Notes: generated from the letters alone by a model not told the origin. A stretch of DNA of 64,000 nt from Dyadobacter sp. LHD-138 (GCF_030929615.1 NZ_JAVFVU010000027.1:62001-126000); one strand, 5' to 3'. Numbered from the stretch's first letter, positions 45,759-56,389 are shown. Numbers and translations are program-made.

Positions 45759-48700
45759 ATGACAAAATTCTCCTCTCTATCAGTAGGTTTTAAACGGACT
45801 TTCGGCCAAAGATTTGTCCTGTTTTTAACGGCGTTGCTATACGCACACCACACATGCTCACAGACAGCTGCCGTTATTACAAACTGCAATAACGAGATGC
45901 CCGCCTCACTCACTTTTACGGTGCCCAGCCAATATTCTGGCGCCACCTGGTTCAACAACACTAAACCCCATCTTGGCTCGCTCGGATCCGGCAAGACTTT
46001 AACCATCACCAATAACTTCTCCGACACGTATAGCTACATACCCCAGGGAGGAAGCCAAAACGAAACAGTTGAGATACTACGTGTCAAATACCCCAATGCG
46101 GACTTCACAGCGCTATCGACTTGTCTGACAGAAGCTGCCAGATTTGAGGCGAACGGCGCCTGCATCGGGAACGCATTTAAGGGAAACGGAACTTCTTCCG
46201 GGGCTGCTTCTGCGGCAGATATGTATCCTACCAAACAGATTGATTTCATAACCCTTGCTGCCTGGGTCAAATGGGACGGAAACATTACAAACGGCGTATC
46301 CCAAGCCATCATGATGAACGGGAACAGCGGCAACTCGGGCTATGGGTTGTATATCGATGGTCCGACAAAAAACCTGACGATTCTGCTTGGCGGCGTTGCC
46401 TATCTGACTAGCAGCGTCAAATTGACGACCAACAAATGGCAACACGTAGCCATAGTCCGTAATAATGGCACCTGGCTATTGTATGTCGACGGCCTATATT
46501 ATCCTCTGAGCACTCCCACCGCCGCACCGTATACGCCGGGGGCATATGCGAGCGGTAGGTTTTCTGTGGGCCAAAACGCCTCCGGCACCGAAAATTTCAG
46601 CGGGTTTATCGATGAAGTAGCCATTTGGGAAAGAGCGCTCAATATGGCTGAGATCAACGGACTGCGTGCCGATGTCTGTTATTCATCGCCAACAGGCAGC
46701 TGGAACTTCAACGAAAGCGGCGGGGCACAGGCGTTCGATGGAAGCGGTAAAAATCTGCACCTGACCCTGGCAAATGCGCAGCGGGTTTCGCAGGTTACAT
46801 ACGCCTGGGATTTTGGCGACGGAACCTATCAGACAACGGATAACGTGGCGATCAGCCATCAATATGCTACCCATGGCACGAAGACGGTGACATTGACGGT
46901 TACCGATATTACAGGCTGCTCGTCCAGAACCAGTCAGGTCATTTCTGTCGTACAATCTCCCGCAAGTTTCCCTGTAACGGCGACCATTTCTTCCACCGAG
47001 GTGTGCGCTGGAACCTCGATCAACCTTTCGGCATCGAGCATTCCTTCCATTTACCAAAGTGATTTTAACGGCAATTTGAATGCATGGCAATTGGGTGAAG
47101 TATGGCGGCAAAATACCCATTACATAGGCTCCGGACCTGCCTACGCACTAAACACGCTCGTCTCGATCACGGCCATCAACCGGACGATCAACTCGACTTT
47201 GACATCGCCCGCTTTCAGCACTGTGGGATTGACAAGTGTTTCTGTTTTTCTCACCCATTTTTTAAGAAACGAGAATGCATCAAGCGCCTCGGTCGAGGCC
47301 TCTTCGGACGGAAATAACTGGACAACCCTGGTTACTTACACCGATCAGTACCGCGAAGGAGGACTAAACAAGTTTAAAACGGAGGAAATTGCGCTTCCGA
47401 CCGCATTTGAGAATAAGGAAAAGGTGTACATGCGGTTCAGGTATGTCGACACCAAAGGCAATTCACAATTCAATTACTGGATGATACAGAGCATGACCGT
47501 GCGTCTTGCCGGGTATCGGTGGACCTCCGTTCCCAGGGGCTATACATCCAATTTACAAAGTGAGCAATCTATCGTGCCGTTGGTGACGACAACTTACAGT
47601 GTTTCAGCCAGCAATGGCTGCGGGGGGGCAGCAAGCCAGGTAACGGTTAGGGTGAAGCCGGTACCCGCGGCAACGACTACGGTCCCGACAAGCGTTTGCC
47701 AGTATAATGCATCCAATATCACGCTGACAGGCTCAGGGGCAGAAGCACCATATACTTTCAACTATCGTCACTTTCATGGCGGAGCGAGTGACCATTCGAT
47801 CTCAACCGGCCCGGGAAACTCGGCGTCCATCCCGCTTGAAACTGAATCCCCAGGAGGTTTTACCTATTTACTGCTTAGTGTCTCCAGTGTAAATGGTTGT
47901 ACCCGCAATTATAGTGATGTGAATATGTCGGGAGTCATCAAGGGATCGGCGAGTGGATTTGTGCAAGTGAACTCCGACAATATATGTACAGGTGATCAGA
48001 CCACCGTATCCATCGGTGTCATAGGCGGGGATTTACCCTATACCATCAATTACAGTACGCCTGAGAGTGCTAATCAGGTTTATGTAGGCCGAAGCATAGA
48101 CATTCCCCTGAAAACAAATTCTCAGGGAACACAGACCTACAAGATAACAAGCATTTCCAGCGCCACCGGATGTGTCGTGAACTATACGGCCGATAATCAA
48201 CCAACCGAAATAGTCACAGTCAAACAAAGTCCTGCGGTGTTTGTTGCTTCTGACACTGATATTTTTTGCGATACGCCTATTAAGTTGACAGCCTCCGGAG
48301 CCGACAGCTATAAATGGTTCCCTGCCATTGGGCTTGACACAAACACCGGAGATAGGGTCGAAGCTTCGCCGGATGAAACAACCATTTACAGAGTTACCGG
48401 TACGGTGGACGGCTGCAGTACGGCAGCAACTAAAATTGTCAATTCTTCCAAACTAACGATCACCAGGCAGCCGACCATATCCAGTACAGAGATTTGTGCC
48501 GGAACACCTGTCACGCTTACAGGCGGTGAAAGTACGTACTCAGGGGGTTTTATATATGAAGAAGATTTTAATAGCGAAGCCAGATTGGTGAACTGGACGT
48601 CAGAGATGGAGACGACCTTAGCGGCTAATCAAAATTGGGCGATTGTTCCAGATAAATACTCTTTTTTTGGAAAAAAGGAAGCGGGCAGCAGTTTTGTTTT

Positions 48701-51700
48701 CATTAAGAGTCAACCTTCAACTAGTTCCGAGCGGACCACCCGGACTTTAAAATCACCCGCTATCAGCACACTGGGTTATACAAACATTGCCCTTACGGTT
48801 AATGAAGTAGCCATACTCAATACGAATCCCAACACCGTGAACAGGGTACAGCTTTCACTGGATGGAGTTTCCTGGACGGATGTTTTTGTAAGAAAAGATG
48901 GCCTTACCGCTGAAAATGGCATTGTTTTTTTTAACACAAGAATCGAAGTACCGGCCACCTTCGAAAATAAACCGGCTATCTATATCCGCTTTTTCTCCCA
49001 TCTGGAATTCGGACTTCCATCTGGAGTCACTCCTTATGCGTGGGGAATAAACAATGTCAGAATGACCTATTCCAGACCAGCTTACTGGCGTTGGCATCAA
49101 TTTTCTATTTATGTAAATGAAATTCTCCCAAATCCTTCGGTAATCAGGCCGGAGAAGTCTGTGGAAATTCAGGCGTTTACTACAACTCCTAATGGATGTG
49201 CCAAGGCTCTTTCTTCGCAAGTAGTTACTGTCAACCCCATTCCCGAGGTGGCTATCGACCCGGTGATACGCGTTGAAGCCCGGACGAATACCCAGACCGC
49301 CCAAATCCCGTACACCAAAGTAGCCGGCGATCCGGACCGGTATTCGCTTTTTGCCGGGGCAAGAAAGCTGCCTGGATTCCTGGAAGAAAGAAATTTCCAG
49401 TTTCCTGCACCTAATGTTTTTGGTGTTAATGTTCCCCCGGCTATCGCGACATATGATTTTATTTTCAGGGCAGGTAATAGCGCGGGATGCGTTGGTAAAG
49501 ACGTCAATTTCAGCATTATGGTAGGAAGCGGGAATGCATTGCTGTCCGCTCTTACACTAAGTACCGGGCCGCTCTCGCCCGCATTTGAGCCCGCACTTTC
49601 CAATTATGACGAAGTTATCGTTCGCGCAGGAATGGAGTCCGTGACGGTAACCGCAACAGTCGAGCATCCGGCAGCTACGCTTACGATCAATGATGTGGCC
49701 GCGGTAAGCGGTGTACCAACCGTAGTGCCGTTGGATGGCCCCTTTGGCCAGAATATGATATCCGTAAAAGTGACTTCGGAGGCGGGTACTGAAACGGTCT
49801 ATACCATGCGGGTCAAAAGGGCAGCGAATCTGGACAATGCCAATCATGAACAGTCAAACGCCAAAGTGGCTTATTCGCTCCGGCAATTGGCCAGCACCTA
49901 TCTGCATCGCGGGGTTGAGCCTCCTGAGCCGGTACCCGGTTTTACCAACGCGCCCTTACCGGTCATCCGGGTTCGCCGTCCTGTCGACGATGCCCAGCTG
50001 GACATCGGTTTCGATGCACACGGCCAGCTGGATACACTTACTATGCTTCGCTTTGCTGGAGCCGATGACCTTTTTGTTCCTGTCTGGTATGATCAGAGTG
50101 GGTTTGATTTCGATGCTGTTCAAACCGAACCAAACAGCCAGCCGCGCATTGCGCATACCGGAACAGTCGATCGGAAGAACGGTGCGCCCACATTATATTT
50201 CACCGGCTCAACAACCAGCAATACCTACCTGACTTCACCACCCTTCCAGGGTTTTGCAGAGAGGTTTTCAATCTTCGCAGTGGCCGGCGTCAGGACAGAT
50301 CAGCCCTCAGGCCTTAATGGGCTGCTGAGCAAAGCGTCTGAAGGCAAGCCTGCTCCCTGGGATATATCAGGAGGCACATTCAAGATTGGCAACGGAACCG
50401 ACGAATTGTCAACTGTTAATCTGACAAAACCCTTCACTGCGGCCAATCCGTTTGCTACATGGTTATTTATCGGTGAACAACTTGGTTTCGGCGGCACATT
50501 TCTGAATAACACCCCGAATGGTAACTCCCAGGACAGCCATCCGGCTTATGCTGATGGTATGACCCCGGTAGTAATTGGTTCCGATCAGCAGGGAATATCC
50601 AGGCTAAACGGCTGGATCAGTGAATTGATCCTATTGGATCAATCACGTCAATACGATCTGATGGAGAACCAGATGCAAACCTATATCGGCCCAGCCATCA
50701 CTTCGTTCACACCTTCGTCCGGTGATGGGCCGGTAGGGATAACGATCCACGGACACAATTTTATCGGCGTTGAAACCGTCAGCATCGGCGGTGTGGCCGT
50801 AGCATCGTTCCAGGTAGTCAATGAAAATTTGATCATCGCCCAGAAGACGCAACCCGGTGGAGGGGATCTGCAAGTGACAACTGCCTATGGCACAGCCAGT
50901 AAGAGGGGATTTTTCTATGGCTCTCCCCCGGGAAATGCCCTGCGTTTCGACGGGGCCGACGACTATGTGCAGCTCAATAATAAGATCTCTAGTGCCGACT
51001 TTACCATTGAACTCTGGATCAGAACGGATGTCGATTCCAAAACAGGTACAGATGCTTACAACGGCTCCATTCTGCTGGATTCCGATGTAAGCGGACCAGC
51101 TAATGATTTCGTCCTGAGCATTCTCAACAACAGAGTTGCTTTTCTTGACGGAAGTGCTAACGTGAATGCCTATGGAGTAACAGACGTTACGGATGGCAGA
51201 TGGCACCATGTTGCGGTTGTACGAGAGGCAGGTCAAAATGTGAAGATTTATCTGGACTACAACCTGGAAGTGACCGGCGTTGCGGGAGCCGATATGCTGA
51301 ATGTAAACCCTAATATCTTCCTGGGAGGAAATCCGAATAATCCGGATATTTCCTTTGATGGTTGGATGGACGAACTACGGATATGGAACGAAGCTCTTCC
51401 TATAGAGTTTTTAACCGCATTCCGGTCAGATGTCGTACCCCCGGATCATCCTATACTGGCCGCCTACCATTCGTTCGATGTGCAGACACTTACCAATACC
51501 ATTGAACTGGAAGACCTGACCGGTTCTGCCGACGCAGGCACGCTGTATAATTTTGATCCATCCGGTAGCCATTGGGTAGAAAGCTACGCCATGGTGGTTC
51601 CCGATACTTCCCCTGCGGTGAAAGATATTTCAGAAAATGGATTCACGGCACACTGGAACCCCTCACCTGTTGGTACAACTGAAATATATCAGGTTTTTTT

Positions 51701-53789
51701 GTCGACAGACCCAACCTTTCCTTTTCCCGGACCGGCAACCATAATGTTTGGTACCGCGGACACCCATTTGAATATGGAAAATCTCAAACCCGGAACGACC
51801 TATTATTACCGTGTGGGTTGCTTCAAAGGATATCTGGGCGAACAGGCGGCATTATCCGGCATTGCGACAGTAACAACCTTATCTAAAATAGAACTTCAGG
51901 CACTTCTCCTGGATGGCGCCGTTTTACCTGGATTCGACGGAAAAACACTTACTTATGCAGCGAATATAGGCGAAGGTTCGGGTTCGGTGGTGATCGCTGC
52001 GATATCGGGAGATGCTTCTGCGACTATTGAAGTCAAAGTAAATGGCGGCAATTATACACCGATCGCCAACAATACACCGTCCGACCCTTTAAATATGGCG
52101 CATGGCGTAAATATCATAAGCGTAAAAGTGAGCTCGCCTGGTGGTTCGGTTGCAACGATCTATACCATTACCGTAACAAGGCTTTTTAAAGCGCCCGGTA
52201 ACGCCCTTCAGTTCGCAGGATCGAAAACAGACGTCAATGCAGAGGAGTATGTAAAAATCGACAAAAAAATAGAATCTCCTGATTTCACACTGGAAGCCTG
52301 GATCAGGACCTCGGAGCATTCCGTAACCGGGTCTTTGGGCTATACTGCCTCCGCCCTTTTTAATTCCGACAAAGGAGGAACGGCAAACGATTTCGTCATG
52401 GGTATTCTCAATGACAAGATCACCTTTTTCGATGGAAACCGCAATGCCACTACCATTGGGGAGGTTAGCGTGGTCGATGGTCGATGGCACTATGTGGCGG
52501 TTGTGCGGAAAGCCGGTGTATCGGTCAAAATATATGTTGATGGAAAACTGGACAAAGAAAATACTTCCGGAGCAGGTACCCTCCCGTTGAACGCCAATAC
52601 GTACATTGCCCTCGGAGGTAATCCGGGCTATGCGCCTGGTGCTTTTACGGGTTCAATGGATGAAGTCCGCATCTGGAAGACTGCCAGAAGTCACGCTGAA
52701 ATCGCCGACAATATGCTGCGGGCTATTTCGCCGACACATCAGGACCTGATGGCCTTCTACAATTTTGACACAGGCGCACAGGAGAACGCCACAACTCTGA
52801 CCGATCTGACCGGCAACGGGAACACCGGCACGCTGTTCCATTTTAACCCACTCAACCAGGGATGGGTTGAGAGTTATGCCATGGTCGTACCCGTTCCGGC
52901 GGCAGGGGCTGCCATTAACGCAACGGACTTTACGGCAAACTGGTCGGCCCCTGTTACCGGAACGGCTGAACGATATTTTCTGGATGTTTCGACGAGCGAA
53001 AACTTTGCGGCCGGTAGTTTCCTTCCGGGCTACGAAGCTTTGGAAGTAGATGCAACATCAAAAAAAGTAACGCTGCCTACTTCAGGCTCCGGTCGCCAAA
53101 TGGCTGGGGGTATTTACTACTATTACCGCGTCTCCGCTGACAAAACGTCGGTTTTCGGGCAAGGTGCTCATTCACCCACGATTACGGTCATTTTTAACCC
53201 ATTGCCTGTTACACTGGTTTCTTTTACAGGAAAAAGAGTCGAGAAAACGAATGTTTTGGAATGGATCGTGACAGATGAAAAGGAGTTTGCCGGGTACGAG
53301 GTTGAGAGGAGTATTGAGGGAAAGAAGTTCGGAAAGATTGGTCAGGTGAGAGCGGTGGCAAACGAGCAGTCAACCACCACACAATACCAGTTCATCGACG
53401 AACTAATTTCTGGGAACACTAATATCTCTGGCAATCTTTATTACCGTCTTAAAATGGTGGACCGCGCCGCGGACGGCCTGGATGGAAGTTTTGCGATGTC
53501 CAGAATTGTCGCCATTAAAAACGATGCTGATCAAACACAGATAAGTAGCGTCTACCCAAATCCACTGGTTAATAAAACAGGCTTTGTGGACATTAATATG
53601 GATCAGGTCGGCAGTTGGGAGGCACAGGTATTGAACACAGCGGGCATTATACTGTCTGCCAGGAAGCTCGATTTACAAAAGGGTTTTAACAAAATCAGAT
53701 TTGAGCTAACGGGGGTATTGCCGGGCATATATTTAATTAAATTCGATAACGGCGTGCAGCAGATCGTACGGAAAATTGTGGTCGAATAA
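45759..53789 (+). CDS. Giant T9SS surface protein with LamG, PKD, IPT/TIG and cadherin-like domains
   Basis: A 2676-residue secreted protein. The N-terminal signal ends near CSQ (about 35). Approximate domain order: LamG/concanavalin-like (150-290, YGLYIDG to FIDEVAIWERAL), PKD (350-405, YAWDFGDGTYQTTDN), repeated Ig-like units with CxGTS/CAGTP starts, cadherin-like beta sandwich (1260-1350), a concanavalin-like region with VWYDQSG (1365-1640), IPT/TIG (1645-1720, ITSFTPSSGDGPVGITIHG), LamG (1724-1900, FTIELWIRTD), Fn3, cadherin-like, LamG (2145-2330, FTLEAWIRTS), Fn3-like, then LPVTLVSFTGK and a sorting tail with VYPNPLVN. The LamG domains point to glycan or matrix binding at the cell surface (inference). 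Confidence 0.88.
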   Translation: MTKFSSLSVGFKRTFGQRFVLFLTALLYAHHTCSQTAAVITNCNNEMPASLTFTVPSQYSGATWFNNTKPHLGSLGSGKTLTITNNFSDTYSYIPQGGSQNETVEILRVKYPNADFTALSTCLTEAARFEANGACIGNAFKGNGTSSGAASAADMYPTKQIDFITLAAWVKWDGNITNGVSQAIMMNGNSGNSGYGLYIDGPTKNLTILLGGVAYLTSSVKLTTNKWQHVAIVRNNGTWLLYVDGLYYPLSTPTAAPYTPGAYASGRFSVGQNASGTENFSGFIDEVAIWERALNMAEINGLRADVCYSSPTGSWNFNESGGAQAFDGSGKNLHLTLANAQRVSQVTYAWDFGDGTYQTTDNVAISHQYATHGTKTVTLTVTDITGCSSRTSQVISVVQSPASFPVTATISSTEVCAGTSINLSASSIPSIYQSDFNGNLNAWQLGEVWRQNTHYIGSGPAYALNTLVSITAINRTINSTLTSPAFSTVGLTSVSVFLTHFLRNENASSASVEASSDGNNWTTLVTYTDQYREGGLNKFKTEEIALPTAFENKEKVYMRFRYVDTKGNSQFNYWMIQSMTVRLAGYRWTSVPRGYTSNLQSEQSIVPLVTTTYSVSASNGCGGAASQVTVRVKPVPAATTTVPTSVCQYNASNITLTGSGAEAPYTFNYRHFHGGASDHSISTGPGNSASIPLETESPGGFTYLLLSVSSVNGCTRNYSDVNMSGVIKGSASGFVQVNSDNICTGDQTTVSIGVIGGDLPYTINYSTPESANQVYVGRSIDIPLKTNSQGTQTYKITSISSATGCVVNYTADNQPTEIVTVKQSPAVFVASDTDIFCDTPIKLTASGADSYKWFPAIGLDTNTGDRVEASPDETTIYRVTGTVDGCSTAATKIVNSSKLTITRQPTISSTEICAGTPVTLTGGESTYSGGFIYEEDFNSEARLVNWTSEMETTLAANQNWAIVPDKYSFFGKKEAGSSFVFIKSQPSTSSERTTRTLKSPAISTLGYTNIALTVNEVAILNTNPNTVNRVQLSLDGVSWTDVFVRKDGLTAENGIVFFNTRIEVPATFENKPAIYIRFFSHLEFGLPSGVTPYAWGINNVRMTYSRPAYWRWHQFSIYVNEILPNPSVIRPEKSVEIQAFTTTPNGCAKALSSQVVTVNPIPEVAIDPVIRVEARTNTQTAQIPYTKVAGDPDRYSLFAGARKLPGFLEERNFQFPAPNVFGVNVPPAIATYDFIFRAGNSAGCVGKDVNFSIMVGSGNALLSALTLSTGPLSPAFEPALSNYDEVIVRAGMESVTVTATVEHPAATLTINDVAAVSGVPTVVPLDGPFGQNMISVKVTSEAGTETVYTMRVKRAANLDNANHEQSNAKVAYSLRQLASTYLHRGVEPPEPVPGFTNAPLPVIRVRRPVDDAQLDIGFDAHGQLDTLTMLRFAGADDLFVPVWYDQSGFDFDAVQTEPNSQPRIAHTGTVDRKNGAPTLYFTGSTTSNTYLTSPPFQGFAERFSIFAVAGVRTDQPSGLNGLLSKASEGKPAPWDISGGTFKIGNGTDELSTVNLTKPFTAANPFATWLFIGEQLGFGGTFLNNTPNGNSQDSHPAYADGMTPVVIGSDQQGISRLNGWISELILLDQSRQYDLMENQMQTYIGPAITSFTPSSGDGPVGITIHGHNFIGVETVSIGGVAVASFQVVNENLIIAQKTQPGGGDLQVTTAYGTASKRGFFYGSPPGNALRFDGADDYVQLNNKISSADFTIELWIRTDVDSKTGTDAYNGSILLDSDVSGPANDFVLSILNNRVAFLDGSANVNAYGVTDVTDGRWHHVAVVREAGQNVKIYLDYNLEVTGVAGADMLNVNPNIFLGGNPNNPDISFDGWMDELRIWNEALPIEFLTAFRSDVVPPDHPILAAYHSFDVQTLTNTIELEDLTGSADAGTLYNFDPSGSHWVESYAMVVPDTSPAVKDISENGFTAHWNPSPVGTTEIYQVFLSTDPTFPFPGPATIMFGTADTHLNMENLKPGTTYYYRVGCFKGYLGEQAALSGIATVTTLSKIELQALLLDGAVLPGFDGKTLTYAANIGEGSGSVVIAAISGDASATIEVKVNGGNYTPIANNTPSDPLNMAHGVNIISVKVSSPGGSVATIYTITVTRLFKAPGNALQFAGSKTDVNAEEYVKIDKKIESPDFTLEAWIRTSEHSVTGSLGYTASALFNSDKGGTANDFVMGILNDKITFFDGNRNATTIGEVSVVDGRWHYVAVVRKAGVSVKIYVDGKLDKENTSGAGTLPLNANTYIALGGNPGYAPGAFTGSMDEVRIWKTARSHAEIADNMLRAISPTHQDLMAFYNFDTGAQENATTLTDLTGNGNTGTLFHFNPLNQGWVESYAMVVPVPAAGAAINATDFTANWSAPVTGTAERYFLDVSTSENFAAGSFLPGYEALEVDATSKKVTLPTSGSGRQMAGGIYYYYRVSADKTSVFGQGAHSPTITVIFNPLPVTLVSFTGKRVEKTNVLEWIVTDEKEFAGYEVERSIEGKKFGKIGQVRAVANEQSTTTQYQFIDELISGNTNISGNLYYRLKMVDRAADGLDGSFAMSRIVAIKNDADQTQISSVYPNPLVNKTGFVDINMDQVGSWEAQVLNTAGIILSARKLDLQKGFNKIRFELTGVLPGIYLIKFDNGVQQIVRKIVVE

Positions 53790-54417
53790 CTTATGGCGGC
53801 TCTGAACGAAAAGGTAATGACTGCATCAACAGAAATCCATGACTTCTTTGATCTACAATCTTGTAAAGTATCGTTTTGTTAATAAAGACTGTTAATGTTT
53901 CCTTCGGAAATGTAACCCCACTTGATTTTTCGCAGGCTTTTTGAATCATCATCGCTTTTTGGCCGGCGGTTATGATGACCGGTTTTCCGCTTCCGGGCAT
54001 TAGTTATCCAAGTTGATTAGTAAGCTGCCGAAGAATTTTATGCCGTTTGTCAACGAATACCGAACCTGCGAAGCCTGTAAGATGCTGTCGGAGGAGACCG
54101 GTTTTCAGCTACACGTTAGATCGTAGGCAGTTCGTAAATCTGGCCTGATTTTTCCACATTAGCGCTATCGTAGCAACGACTGGTGCTGCCTTTGATAATT
54201 CATCTAACGCCGTATCAAATCAACATTCAGATAGGTTGCTATTTGATTTAAACACTAGTTCAAATTTTACCGTGTCTGGTATTGAGTTACTCCTGTTGAG
54301 CTTTTTTAATATCCTTTCCCACATCAAGCATGATTTCATTAAAGATATACAAGAATTTATCACATGCAAGCGCTTCCGTCGGGGCCGAAAAAGGTAGGTC
54401 TGGATTTCGAACAGCAC
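53790..54417. other. Gap without supported genes
   Basis: About 630 bases. A 69-codon minus-strand frame (54000 to 53791, KPVIITAGQKAMMIQKA) has an ATG but no recognisable family and could be chance. No regulatory structure is evident. Confidence 0.35.
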
Positions 54418-54600
54418 CTCAGGAGGTAGTATCTTACCGAAGACTGATTTTAAGGTAATCTTGTAAATCGTCCCCCGTAAATTAAGCGCGAGGATTTTAC
54501 CTTCCGGATCTAATAGCATGTTAAAAGGAATGTTGCTCACTGCATACTGTCTGGCTGCATCGTTTGCCAGTATTTTAAATCACTAACGTGTGTTCAGTTC
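54418..54600 (-). pseudogene. C-terminal fragment of a TlpA/AhpC-type thioredoxin-like protein
   Basis: The minus strand reads AARQYAVSNIPFNMLLDPEGK followed by ILALNLRG, the signature end of periplasmic thioredoxin-like redoxins (cis-Pro region IPFN, then LLDPEGKI). A slip at the G-run just after LNLRG allows the alternative ending DDLQDYLKISLR with a stop. The catalytic CxxC part upstream is missing, so this is a scrap. Confidence 0.65.
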
Positions 54601-54630
54601 AGCCGATCCTTTTTAATTGATCTTATAAAT

Positions 54631-55215
54631 CCACCTGCTTTGCAGGTGGTCATCTACTTTTGGCTTTGCCAGTTATCTTTGCTTTATGAGCAAATACAAG
54701 AAACAGAGCCATGTAGTTTGGAACCGGGTCGCCGGAGCGATGCGACTACCACATAGTTTGGACTCCCAAATATAGATTTCGGATTCTAAGCGGTTTGGTT
54801 AAAGATCTTGTGGATCATGATATAAAGATGTTATGTGACTGGAAAAGTTGTGAAGTTATAGCGTTAAACATACAACCTGATCATATTCATCTAGTTGTGT
54901 CGGTTCCTCCCAAGGTTTCTATATCGTTGTTGATGGGCACCTTGAAGGGGGAATTAGCTATTAAACTATTCAAAAGTTATCCACAATTGAAGAAGAAACC
55001 CTATTGGGGTAATCATTTTTGGTCATGGGGGTACTTTGTCAATACAGTAGGTATTAACGAAGATGTAATCTGCCGATACGTGAAATATCAAGAAGAAGAG
55101 GATAAGAAAGAAGAAAATAATGGTCAGCATTTCAATTTGTTCGACTAAGTGTGAAAGCAGTTAAAGGCTATGCCTTCACCTTTTTACAACATCCACCTTC
55201 TGAGAAGGTGGATGT
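54631..55215 (+). mobile_element. Broken IS200/IS605-type element (tnpA only)
   Basis: It is bounded by a left hairpin CCACCTGCTTTGCAGGTGG (54631-54649) and a right hairpin built on ACATCCACCTTC (55189-55215), the subterminal structures recognised by Y1 transposases. It contains one gene, tnpA (54686-55148). Elements of this family move as single strands and lack inverted terminal repeats. No tnpB is present. Confidence 0.8.
54686..55148 (+). pseudogene. tnpA: IS200-type Y1 transposase tnpA, disrupted
   Basis: The start MSKYKKQSHVVW matches IS200 TnpA. The main body (VWTPKYRFRILSGLVKDL, LNIQPDHIHLVVSVPPKVSI with the HxH metal motif, LMGTLKGELAIKLF, KKPYWGNHFWSWGYFVNTVG, CRYVKYQEEE with the catalytic Tyr) is in another frame. 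Between them, a GC-rich piece at about 54719-54744 containing GTCGCCGGAGCGATGCGAC, itself a hairpin, replaces the expected codons and shifts the frame. The protein is thus inactive unless a shorter product is made. Confidence 0.8.
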
Positions 55216-55287
55216 TTAATCGTTTCCAGGATTTTGTGGTAATTTTTCACTATTTTTGACATACATATTGGGGTTTGTTTGGTGGTT

Positions 55288-55314
55288 TTAATATACTGAA
55301 ATTCAGTATATTAA
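55288..55314. repeat. Perfect 27-base palindrome
   Basis: TTAATATACTGAA and TTCAGTATATTAA are exact reverse complements flanking a single central A. The size and symmetry suit a dimeric regulator site or a mobile-element end; no adjacent intact gene explains it. Confidence 0.6.
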
Positions 55315-55340
55315 TCAAATATGTGTAGACTTTTTCTTCC

Positions 55341-55365
55341 TTTATTCTATTTCACCCAACGGGTT
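55341..55365 (-). mobile_element. IS982 terminal remnant
   Basis: These 25 bases are identical to 19044-19068 and include the terminal repeat TATTTCACCCAACGGG. Beyond about 35 bases the similarity ends, so only the end of the element survives. Confidence 0.65.
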
Positions 55366-55712
55366 AATTAATATTTCATATACTCTCCTAACAACGGTCA
55401 GTGGGAGGAATAGTATCGTGTTCTTATTTGGCTGAATTTTTGGACGCTAGTTGAAAACTAATTGAGGAAAGTGTTAATTCCTTTTAGAAAAATAGATTGG
55501 AGGCGCAGACAAGGACACTATTTCAAAAACTGTGTAAACGAAAAATCGGGGTTTACATTCTCTTGTGGTGCTGCTCAGACCGGCGCTATACATTGATTGA
55601 GGGAAGATTCTGCATTGCACAAGACGGTAAGCACCCGACAATTTAAAGATTAAATTTGGCAAGGAGCAAAAAGGAGATGAGGTAAGGGGCGGTACCGGTT
55701 TTGTCGATACAT

Positions 55713-56387
55713 TCAAAAAATCAACTTATACCCGATACCACGAATGTTGACAATCTGCACCTGCGGGTCGTCTTTTAGGTAGCGGCGCAGGCGTGTGATA
55801 AAAACGTCCAGGCTGCGGCCGTTGAAAAAGGAATCATCACCCCAAAGCTCTAAAAGTACTGTGTTTTTTTCTAACACCTGGTTGCGCAGCTGACACAAGC
55901 GACGCAGCAGCTCTGCTTCACGGTGAGATAAAGAAGCTTCCTGACCGTCTAGTGACAGTTTTTGTTTGGCCGGATCAAATGCGTATTTGCCAATGCTGAA
56001 AACTTCCGAAGAAAAGTTAGTTGTATTTCTAGGCCGGAGAAGGGCTTCAATGCGGACTATTAGCTCGTCGAGGCTGAATGGCTTTTTGAGATAATCATTT
56101 CCACCCAGCTCGAAACCTTTCACGACGTCGGCGGTTTGTGAGCGGGCAGTCAGGAACATAATGGGTACATTTGAATCTTGCCGGCGAATTTTTGCGGCCA
56201 CCGTAAAACCATCCATATCCGGCATCATTACATCGGCGACGACAATGTCGGGACGATGTTCTGCGAACTGAGCAAGTCCGGCAATCCCGTTTTCTGCGTA
56301 GAAAACTGTGAATCCGCGATAAGTCAGACTATCTTTGACGATCATCCCTAATGCAGTTTCATCTTCGATGAGTAAAACTTTTGGCAT
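55713..56387 (-). CDS. OmpR/PhoB-family response regulator
   Basis: A 224-residue regulator. The receiver has the acidic pair E8-D9 (VLLIEDE), phosphoacceptor Asp in VVADVMMPDMDG (D52) and the conserved Lys in DYLKKPFSLDEL. The C-terminal winged helix shows LSHREAELLRRLCQLRNQVL, DVFITRLRRYLKDDP and the wing IVNIRGIGYKLIF. It starts two bases after the stop of the sensor kinase gene, so the pair is one operon with the kinase first. OmpR-type regulators bind direct repeats; three helically phased TAACA repeats lie in the divergent promoter region at 57853-57887. Confidence 0.94.
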   Translation of the reverse strand: MPKVLLIEDETALGMIVKDSLTYRGFTVFYAENGIAGLAQFAEHRPDIVVADVMMPDMDGFTVAAKIRRQDSNVPIMFLTARSQTADVVKGFELGGNDYLKKPFSLDELIVRIEALLRPRNTTNFSSEVFSIGKYAFDPAKQKLSLDGQEASLSHREAELLRRLCQLRNQVLEKNTVLLELWGDDSFFNGRSLDVFITRLRRYLKDDPQVQIVNIRGIGYKLIF

Positions 56388-56389
56388 AA

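Larger units (their letters stand above)
55216..55712. other. Gap with palindrome and IS982 end
   Basis: About 500 bases without a supported gene. It contains a 27-base palindrome (55288-55314) and an IS982 terminal remnant (55341-55365). A minus-strand frame at 55474-55716 starts with TTG and reads like non-coding sequence. Confidence 0.4.

Noticed and set aside
50643..51236. Long antisense open frames within the giant surface-protein genes
   Set aside because: They mirror the codon bias of the sense strand and show no signal, motif or promoter; the sense protein has recognisable domains throughout.
53791..54000. 69-codon minus-strand frame
   Set aside because: No family, no upstream signals, and a region otherwise full of debris; too weak to list as a gene.
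55474..55716. 80-codon minus-strand frame overlapping the end of the OmpR-type regulator
   Set aside because: TTG start, no motif, and irregular composition.
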